In this document: positions 37,675 through 42,966 of the stretch, one piece after another
Layout: the number at the start of each line of letters is the position of its first letter
Numbering within the stretch: the stretch's first letter is position 1
From: an uncultured Chromatiaceae bacterium
GTDB lineage: Bacteria > Pseudomonadota > Gammaproteobacteria > Tenderiales > Tenderiaceae
DNA: 58,952 bases
Assembly (NCBI GenBank): GCA_945787785.1
Contig: CALZIO010000011.1
Span: 1 to 58,952 of the forward strand
Direction: 5' to 3'
The notes under the pieces: generated by a model
Told to the model about the DNA's origin: nothing
Databases searched by the model: none
What the model saw: only the letters and a program-made list of their open reading frames with translations
Program-made: the position numbers and the translations under genes

Positions 37675-37804
37675 GGACACTCTGATTAATTCGTTTTTCG
37701 TCATTCCGGCGCAGGCCGGAATCCACTAAGGCATTGAATTAGAAGCATTGGATTCCGGGTCTACGCTACGCTTCGCCCGGAATGACGAATTAATCAGAGT
37801 GTCC
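37675..37804. repeat. 130-bp palindrome-ended repeat with IS5-like ends (repeat E)
   Basis: The ends (37675-37693 and 37786-37804) are perfect 19-bp inverted copies, GGACACTCTGATTAATTCG, flanked on both sides by TTAA (37671-37674 and 37805-37808), a likely target duplication. The inverted ends continue as TCGTCATTCCGG, interrupted on the left by an extra stretch of T residues. Internal palindromes such as ATTCCGG...CCGGAAT are of a kind dispersed in many gammaproteobacteria. Similar ends and flanks occur in the repeats at 41337 and 42678. It lies 72 bp before the membrane cytochrome gene and encodes nothing, so it fits a MITE. Confidence 0.8.
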
Positions 37805-37876
37805 TTAATAATTCTCTGAAAACATATTTGCTCAGTTCAGCATTAATTTTTACGTGACATTTTCTTAAGGTTTTCC

Positions 37877-38644
37877 ATGGCTCAGCGTTTTACACTTCAT
37901 TTTTCGGACCTGCCTACGGTGCAACGGGTCTTATACACCTGCGCGTTATGTGTTTTAGGCTTGGGTTATACATTTGCCATGATCTATATTTTTGCCTCGC
38001 ACCATGGCCGCGATGGCAATCCGAGTCTGACCGTGCAGGATATTGTCATTGCCTATAGCGGTAGCAAGACTGGTACGAAACTGGAGAGTGCGCTTAAGGG
38101 GCCGATGTCGGGTATGTTGCCCGCCGATGAGAATCTGAAAATTATCGGCTGGGTGCGTGAGGGAGCCAGCGAAAAGGAGTATGAAGCGGGCATTAAGGCG
38201 ATATTCGATAATCGTTGTATTACCTGCCACAATAACCGCAACCCTCACTTGCCCAGCCTTGAAGATTACGCCGGGGTTAAACACACGGCTGAAGAAGATC
38301 GCGGTGTCGATATGTTTACCCTGGTGCGTGTATCGCATATCCATCTTTTTGGACTCACCTTCATATTTTTTATAGTCGCCAGTATTTTCTTTCATGCTTA
38401 TATCCGGCATGAGTGGCTCAAGATTACTATCATTGTTATCCCGTTTGTTTCGATCATTTTTGATGTGGCCTCCTGGTATATCACCAAGATATTTGAGCCA
38501 TTTGCTTGGGTGGTAATCGGCAGTGGCACGCTGATGGGTATCTGTTTTGGCTTACAGTTTTTTATCTCGATTTATCAGATGTGGTTCTACAAGCTGCCAG
38601 AAGAGGTGCAAACGAGATTTTATTGCGCAGTGGTGGATGATTAG
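37877..38644 (+). CDS. Membrane-bound monohaem c-type cytochrome-like protein
   Basis: Protein of 255 residues with four predicted membrane spans: one near the N-terminus (about 18-40) and three at the C-terminus (about 155-178, 183-204, 210-236). Between the first and second spans is a periplasmic domain with one covalent haem motif, CITCH (Cys114, Cys117, His118). His residues at the start of span 2 (SHIHLFG) and in span 2 could be b-haem ligands, but this is speculative. Family not recognized. It lies 24 nt upstream of the hexahaem gene, so the two are probably partners in electron transfer at the inner membrane. Confidence 0.8.
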   Translation: MAQRFTLHFSDLPTVQRVLYTCALCVLGLGYTFAMIYIFASHHGRDGNPSLTVQDIVIAYSGSKTGTKLESALKGPMSGMLPADENLKIIGWVREGASEKEYEAGIKAIFDNRCITCHNNRNPHLPSLEDYAGVKHTAEEDRGVDMFTLVRVSHIHLFGLTFIFFIVASIFFHAYIRHEWLKITIIVIPFVSIIFDVASWYITKIFEPFAWVVIGSGTLMGICFGLQFFISIYQMWFYKLPEEVQTRFYCAVVDD

Positions 38645-38668
38645 ATCCACTGTTAAGGTAGCGTAGAA

Positions 38669-40402
38669 ATGATTCGTAGTTTTCTCATTGTTGTGATGTC
38701 CTGCTTGGCGTTGGCCGGGCGTGATACGAATTCGATGGCAGGTGATGCGGTAGCACAAATTGAGTTGCCTGAATCGGCACCACAACTGCCAATTGTTGGT
38801 GATATCAACAAGGGCAAAAAAGTCGCCGAGCAGTGCGCTGATTGCCATGGTCTGGATGGCGTTAGTGCCCGCAGCGGGGCCCCATTTATCGCGGGCCTGG
38901 AGCAGGAATATCTTGTTCGTTCGTTGATAGCCTATCGTAATGGTGCCCGCAATCATGCTGTCATGAAGCAGGTGGGTGACGAGCTTAATCCGATGACCAT
39001 GGCGGATGTCACCGCTTATTACGCCAGTCTCGATACTGCCTGGAAAGGGGCGATTGCCGACCAGCAGTCCAAGTCCATATTAAAAGATACTAAAGCACGC
39101 AGCGCCGGAAAACACATCGTTGAAGGTTGCCGTTCTTGCCATAGCCAAACCGATCGTTACCAGCGAGAAGAAGCAATTCCTAACCTGGATGGGCTTCCGG
39201 TTGAGTATTTTGTCCCGGCCTTAAAAAGCTACGTCAACGGTGAGCGTAAAAACGAGATCATGTCGCAATTCAAAGGCAGTTTGAGTGATCAGGATATTTA
39301 TAATCTTGCCGCCTATTTTGCTGCCAGGGTGCCGATTAAAGCACCCCCTATGGGTAACGGTAATCCAGCCAATGGCAAGATGGCTGCCCGTGCTTGCGCA
39401 GGTTGTCATGGCTATGATGGCAACAGCCTCAACCCAAACATCCCCAATCTTGCCGGGCAATCATCTCGCTACTTGATTAAGGCGACTAAGGACTATCGTT
39501 ATGGTCTGCGTCAGTCGCTGCTGATGTCTGCCCCGGTTGAAAAATTAAATGATAAGACGATTGCTGATCTGGCCGCCTATTACAGCCGCCAGCAGCCCCA
39601 ATCTCAGCTGCATAAGGACATCACTTCCGACAAGGCGTTCGATCCATTGGCAGATGGTGAAAAGATTGCTGCTTCATGTAATAGCTGCCACGGTGACAAG
39701 GGCAACAGCAAGGAACCCGGCGTGCCCAGTCTGACGGGAATGCACGTTAAATATATCCTTAATGCAACACAGGCTTATCAGCAAGGCTTGCGTCAGCATA
39801 CTGCCATGCAAGAGATAGTCTCGTTTTATAGCGATACGGATATTGAAAAGGCCGCTTATTACTACGCCATGCAACAGCCGATGTCGGAACAGCAGCCACG
39901 CAAGGGGAATGTGGAAAATGGCGAGATGCTCAGCAGTGCTTGCATCAGTTGTCATGGTGAGCAGGGGGTAAGTCCTGATCCTGCCGCTACTCCCAGTCTG
40001 GCTGGGCAGGATGAGGCCTATCTCATCAACGCAACCAAGGCCTATGCCAGCGGCAAGCGTAGCCATGATGGTATGCGCGGTGTAGCAGCAGAGCTAAGTG
40101 ACCAGGATCTAGCAGATTTAGCGGCCTATTTTTCAGTGCAGACACCAAAACAGGTTGTTACTTATTTGCCGGACAATCCACAACAGTTGGTCGAAGAACG
40201 TTGTAACCGTTGCCACGGTGAAGGTGGCTATAGCAGTAAGCCCGGCGTGCCGCGTCTAGCAGGTCAGATCGAGTCTTACATTGTTCTGGCGATGAAGGAG
40301 TATCAGGCTGGTATGCGTAAGGATAAAACTATGGTCGCCATGGCGGGTGTCCTCAGTCTTCTCGAAATCAAGGCCATCGCTGCCTATTACGCCAAGCAAT
40401 AA
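38669..40402 (+). CDS. Hexahaem cytochrome c with six tandem class-I domains
   Basis: Protein of 577 residues with a hydrophobic N-terminus (MIRSFLIVVMSCLALAG, signal peptide or anchor). Six CxxCH motifs occur at Cys56, 154, 243, 337, 425 and 512, about 90 residues apart, and each is followed by a Met-containing segment (HAVMKQ, NEIMSQ, SLLMSA, HTAMQE, HDGMRG, DKTMVA) suited to the sixth haem ligand. Motif text such as NIPNLAGQSSRYLIKATKDY places all six domains in the c4/c553-like class. Periplasmic electron shuttle role is inferred. It follows the membrane haem protein by 24 nt, and a 227-nt spacer precedes the next cytochrome. Confidence 0.88.
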   Translation: MIRSFLIVVMSCLALAGRDTNSMAGDAVAQIELPESAPQLPIVGDINKGKKVAEQCADCHGLDGVSARSGAPFIAGLEQEYLVRSLIAYRNGARNHAVMKQVGDELNPMTMADVTAYYASLDTAWKGAIADQQSKSILKDTKARSAGKHIVEGCRSCHSQTDRYQREEAIPNLDGLPVEYFVPALKSYVNGERKNEIMSQFKGSLSDQDIYNLAAYFAARVPIKAPPMGNGNPANGKMAARACAGCHGYDGNSLNPNIPNLAGQSSRYLIKATKDYRYGLRQSLLMSAPVEKLNDKTIADLAAYYSRQQPQSQLHKDITSDKAFDPLADGEKIAASCNSCHGDKGNSKEPGVPSLTGMHVKYILNATQAYQQGLRQHTAMQEIVSFYSDTDIEKAAYYYAMQQPMSEQQPRKGNVENGEMLSSACISCHGEQGVSPDPAATPSLAGQDEAYLINATKAYASGKRSHDGMRGVAAELSDQDLADLAAYFSVQTPKQVVTYLPDNPQQLVEERCNRCHGEGGYSSKPGVPRLAGQIESYIVLAMKEYQAGMRKDKTMVAMAGVLSLLEIKAIAAYYAKQ

Positions 40403-40629
40403 TCCAGGCGGATTCTAAATCAAAAAACCATCTATATAAAATGGTTAAATAGCCCTATAGAATTTCAATTATTATGCTGTCGCGCATAGGTAAAAGCGTT
40501 AGAATGGGGCCTAAGCTCAAACTAAGTTCTTAAAAAGTCTTAGTAGATTAATTGGTTATTTTGATCTGCAGGCATTGGGTAATTTCACCTATCGGTTAGT
40601 AAATAGTGATTGTGAGAGAGGTCAGGAAG

Positions 40630-41247
40630 ATGAGAAAGCTGCTGTTTTTGTTGGTGTCGATGATAATTGGCGGAAATGGACTTGCAACCGCATCTATGGA
40701 TGGCGGTTCAGCGCAGCGGGGTGCGGCAAAAGCGTTTTACTGTACCGGATGCCACGGTTTCAACGGCATGGGTACACCATCGGTGCCAAATCTGGCGGGC
40801 AGGGATCAGGACGAACTGATTAAAAAGCTGAATAAATTTAAAAAGAAGAAATCTTCAATCATGGGCCTGCAGCTGGCCAAGTTTAGTGATGATGACCTAA
40901 AAGATCTGGTTGCTTACTTTTCCTCGCTGAAAAAATCTGATCGGGGTCAGGCAAGTTATGAGCGGGATATAGAGCCTGTTATCGAATGGCGTTGCATCTC
41001 TTGCCACACAGCAGGTGGTGAAGGTGCGCGCAAGAGTGGTTTGAATCTAGGTAGTTATGATGCCTTAATGGCAGGTACCAATCAGGGCGGTGACCTGATT
41101 GTGCCCGGTTCTTCTGAAACCAGCAGTTTTATGATCATGGTGACCAGAAAAGATCATTTAAGAATGCCGTTCGGCGCGCCACCATTGTCAGATGATGAAA
41201 TTCGTGTGCTCAGGATGTGGATAGACCAGGGCGCAAAAAATAACTAA
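40630..41247 (+). CDS. Dihaem cytochrome c: c553-like domain plus PSCyt1-type domain
   Basis: From the ATG at 40630 the protein has 205 residues with a signal peptide (KLLFLLVSMIIGGNGLATAS). The first haem motif, CTGCHG, lies in a c553-like domain (about residues 35-100, Met in KKSSIMGLQLAKFSDDDLKD); the second, CISCHTAGGEGARKSGLNLG, is the signature of the domain known from planctomycete-type cytochromes (PSCyt1), often a partner of other haem domains. GTG and ATG codons upstream are in frame but the ATG has a GAGAGG just before. A strong terminator follows. Role: periplasmic electron carrier, partner unknown. Confidence 0.85.
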   Translation: MRKLLFLLVSMIIGGNGLATASMDGGSAQRGAAKAFYCTGCHGFNGMGTPSVPNLAGRDQDELIKKLNKFKKKKSSIMGLQLAKFSDDDLKDLVAYFSSLKKSDRGQASYERDIEPVIEWRCISCHTAGGEGARKSGLNLGSYDALMAGTNQGGDLIVPGSSETSSFMIMVTRKDHLRMPFGAPPLSDDEIRVLRMWIDQGAKNN

Positions 41248-41270
41248 TTTCCAGTTAGTTTTGACAAATG

Positions 41271-41294
41271 AAGGGGGCATTCGCCCCCTTTTTT
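41271..41294 (+). terminator. Intrinsic terminator after the dihaem cytochrome gene
   Basis: AAGGGGGC (41271-41278) pairs with GCCCCCTT (41283-41290) over a 4-nt loop and is followed by a T-run. It ends the cytochrome cluster. Confidence 0.93.
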
Positions 41295-41336
41295 AATGCC
41301 TCAATTCAGTGTGTTTACACATAGATCGATATTTAA

Positions 41337-41598
41337 GGAGCCTCTGAACAAGTCTATGATGCCTCTGGCCTCCAGGCGGATGCGCAATCAAGGCGCGAAT
41401 TCGAAAGCATGCCGGGGCCTGATGAGAATGAGTAACACAGAGTGCGGATTCGCCTGGAAGCCCCGAAGGGCGGGCCTGAAACGTGCATCTGCAGTGTTGT
41501 GCTTCTCGCAAAGGACTACGGCCATTCGCTGCGAAACACGCCTTGCATCTGCACGTTTCAGGCTCCGCAGAGACATCATAGACTTGTTCAGAGGCTCC
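41337..41598. repeat. 262-bp cloverleaf-like repeat, full-length copy (repeat B)
   Basis: The ends 41337-41367 and 41568-41598 are inverted copies, with 25 perfect bp beginning GGAGCCTCTGAACAAGTC. Both sides are flanked by TTAA (41333-41336, 41599-41602). Inside are three further stems: 41369-41389 with 41440-41460; a CCC-CGAA-GGG mini-hairpin at 41460-41471; and 41472-41486 with 41551-41565. The outer stem plus three hairpins gives a cloverleaf-like shape. A second, diverged copy lies inverted at 42678-42920. The end GAACAAGTC resembles the IS5 terminal repeat (from memory) and the 4-bp TTAA fits an IS5-type YTAR target. No protein is encoded. Confidence 0.88.
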
Positions 41599-41604
41599 TT
41601 AAGT

Positions 41605-41685
41605 TCAGATTAAAAACATAATTAAAAGAAAGGCTAATAGCACGAACGAGATTGCTTGCCAAATGTCGCTTGATGAACCGATCAT
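41605..41685 (-). CDS. 26-residue single-span membrane protein, small ORF 1
   Basis: On the minus strand an ATG at 41685, 5 nt after AGGGGA, opens a 26-codon frame ending TGA at 41605. The product begins MIGSSSDIWQAISFVLLAF and ends in a hydrophobic stretch LLIMFLI at the extreme C-terminus, so it is essentially one membrane helix with a short polar N-terminus. It lines up without gaps with the second small ORF (same length; shared Ser4, Ser5, Ser13, Leu16, Leu17, Leu20, Leu21 and Phe24). Its stop lies 2 nt from the TTAA bordering repeat B. No known family recognized. Confidence 0.65.
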   Translation of the reverse strand: MIGSSSDIWQAISFVLLAFLLIMFLI

Positions 41686-41858
41686 ATTAATCCCCTAAGT
41701 TTGCAGGTTCCAGGTTCTTCCCTAGGCTAGTGTCAGGTCCATCTGAATGACATGGTCATGATAGTAATATCGGCGAATAACCATATTAGCTTTATGGCAG
41801 TAATGTGAATGGGCGGGCATGAGGTTTGGTCTATTTATATCAACAAGTTAATAAACTA

Positions 41859-41889
41859 AAAGGGCAGGCCAGTTGCCTGGTCTGCCCTT
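41859..41889 (-). terminator. Intrinsic terminator of small ORF 2
   Basis: AAGGGCAG-G-CCAG and CTGG-T-CTGCCCTT form a 12-bp interrupted stem with a 4-nt loop. On the minus strand, in which the preceding gene runs, the stem is followed by TTTTAGTTTATT. It lies 22 nt beyond the stop of small ORF 2, so that gene appears to be a single-gene transcript, which supports it being real. Confidence 0.8.
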
Positions 41890-41910
41890 GTTGCGGATAT
41901 GCAGAAAAAG

Positions 41911-41991
41911 CTAAACAATAAATACAACTAACAAGGCCACTAGCAGCAGTGCTGAGACTTTTTCCATAGTGCTGAAAGAAGAAATGCTCAT
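41911..41991 (-). CDS. 26-residue single-span membrane protein, small ORF 2
   Basis: On the minus strand an ATG at 41991, 8 nt after GGGGGAG, opens a 26-codon frame ending TAG at 41911. The product starts MSISSFSTMEKVSALLLV and ends with ALLVVFIV: a polar, Ser-rich start and one membrane helix running to the C-terminus. It has the same length and layout as small ORF 1, from which it is probably a diverged duplicate. A terminator follows 22 nt downstream. It is too short for standard gene calling. Function unknown; small proteins of this kind often stabilise or tune larger membrane complexes. Confidence 0.72.
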   Translation of the reverse strand: MSISSFSTMEKVSALLLVALLVVFIV

Positions 41992-42231
41992 GACAGTAAC
42001 TCCCCCTCTTAGTTTTGATCTAATTTAACGAACGCACCTTACCCTCCACAGTCTAAGGCCCGTCGTATTCAAGCATAGATGAGGCTAATGTATAAAAAAA
42101 CCATGGGGTATATAAGGGGAAGGGTCACCGGTGAACAGCTGTAAAGCTCAATTGCTAATGGAAATGATCAATAAAGCCATCTATGAAAATGATGTAGCGG
42201 GTGATTGAATCGAAAGATGGGGGATGGATAG

Positions 42232-42259
42232 CCCGGTGATAGAGACCCGGTGATAGAGA
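42232..42259. repeat. Perfect 14-bp tandem duplication
   Basis: CCCGGTGATAGAGA occurs twice without a gap (42232-42245 and 42246-42259) in the spacer between small ORFs 2 and 3. It may be a recent slippage duplication. No function is evident. Confidence 0.9.
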
Positions 42260-42308
42260 ATAGAATCCATGCAGAAATGAATGGTCTCAAGGATGTTAAA
42301 GAGAACTG

Positions 42309-42345
42309 AGCAGTGGGGTGGGCATGATTGGCCGCCCCATCTGCT
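42309..42345 (-). terminator. Possible terminator-like hairpin after small ORF 3
   Basis: AGCAG...CTGCT with an inner GGGG/CCCC and GGC/GCC pairing forms a long imperfect stem 14 nt beyond the small ORF 3 stop. On the minus strand the following bases (CTCAGTTCTCTTTAACATCC) carry only short T-runs, so it is a weak intrinsic terminator or an mRNA-stabilizing structure. Confidence 0.4.
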
Positions 42346-42358
42346 ATGGCGGTGATTG

Positions 42359-42469
42359 TTATTTGTCTGTGCTTTTTACTTTGTTAAGACGATGGTCTGC
42401 CATCGCAATGTAAGCAACCAATGCGATAATTACGACTAGTGATGAGATTTGAATATATGCCCATTCCAT
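42359..42469 (-). CDS. 36-residue single-span membrane protein, small ORF 3
   Basis: On the minus strand an ATG at 42469 preceded by a near-ideal Shine-Dalgarno (AAGGAGAT, 6 nt away) opens a 36-codon frame ending TAA at 42359. The product starts MEWAYIQISSLVVIIALVA, one membrane helix (about residues 5-24), then a charged tail (DHRLNKVKSTDK). Helix plus positive tail predicts an outside N-terminus. It differs from small ORFs 1 and 2 in having that tail, and is faintly reminiscent in size of small oxidase subunits such as CydX or CcoQ, but no homology is claimed. It is the best-supported of the three. Confidence 0.8.
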   Translation of the reverse strand: MEWAYIQISSLVVIIALVAYIAMADHRLNKVKSTDK

Positions 42470-42677
42470 GATGTATCTCCTTATGCTGATTTAAGTGACA
42501 AGCTTTGTGAAAAACCAACGCCCAAATTCCTGCGTGCTACTCTGGGTTGTTGTATAAACCGTATGGTTAATTCAATTACTGTTTCGACAGGTTTTGAAAA
42601 TTGCTTAGGACATTTTGTTGATATATTTTTCAGTTCAGATATCGCTCCTCCGATTCGCTCTAACCCCATGAATTTAG

Positions 42678-42920
42678 GGCGCCTCTGCGGAGCTTGAAAC
42701 GTGCAGATGCAGGGCGCGTTTCGCAGCGAATGGCTGTAGTCCTTTGCAAGAAACACAACGCCGCAGGTGTGCGTTTCAAGCTTTGCCCTTCGGGGTTTAC
42801 AGGCTGATTCGCACTCAGCGTTGCAATTTTTCAACAGGGCCCCGGCATGCTTTCGAATTCGCGCCTTGATTGCGAATCAGCCTGTAAACCAGAGACACCA
42901 TGGACTTACTTAGGGGCGCC
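42678..42920. repeat. 243-bp diverged, inverted copy of repeat B, one outer arm shortened (repeat C)
   Basis: Read on the minus strand it follows repeat B throughout: the loops CAAGGCGCGAATTCGAAAGC and GCAAAGGACTAC and the CCC-CGAA-GGG mini-hairpin are the same, while the stem 42796-42816 with 42868-42888 keeps pairing through changes on both sides. The borders are TTAG (42674-42677) and CTAG (42921-42924), three of four bases matching, and the ends are GGCGCC(T/C)CT. Compared with B, about 21 bp of the left end are missing, apparently by deletion between CTCTG motifs, so the outer stem is mostly lost. It lies 46 bp upstream of purL. Confidence 0.85.
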
Positions 42921-42930
42921 CTAGTAAAAT
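42901..42930 (+). promoter_or_regulatory. Possible purL promoter formed at the repeat C border
   Basis: TGGACT (42901-42906) inside the end of repeat C, an 18-bp spacer and TAAAAT (42925-42930) just outside it form a plausible sigma-70 promoter 36 nt before the purL ATG. If real, the repeat supplies the -35 element. The -35 match is only 4 of 6. Confidence 0.3.
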
Positions 42931-42966
42931 GGCCGCCTTTCTTAACCAAAGATTCAGGGACAGGCA

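Noticed and set aside
41293-41613. Long reading frames on both strands across repeat B (also 42481-42834 across C)
   Set aside because: They arise from the palindromic repeat; the translations are Arg/Cys-rich, without starts supported by ribosome-binding sites or any family.
42449-42697. 82-residue plus-strand frame over 42449-42697
   Set aside because: It is antisense to small ORF 3, runs into repeat C and has no convincing protein features.
41337-42920. Integron attC sites
   Set aside because: The repeats have palindromic ends and conserved loops but lack the RYYYAAC/GTTRRRY core sites; their length and TTAA borders fit a transposon-type repeat better.
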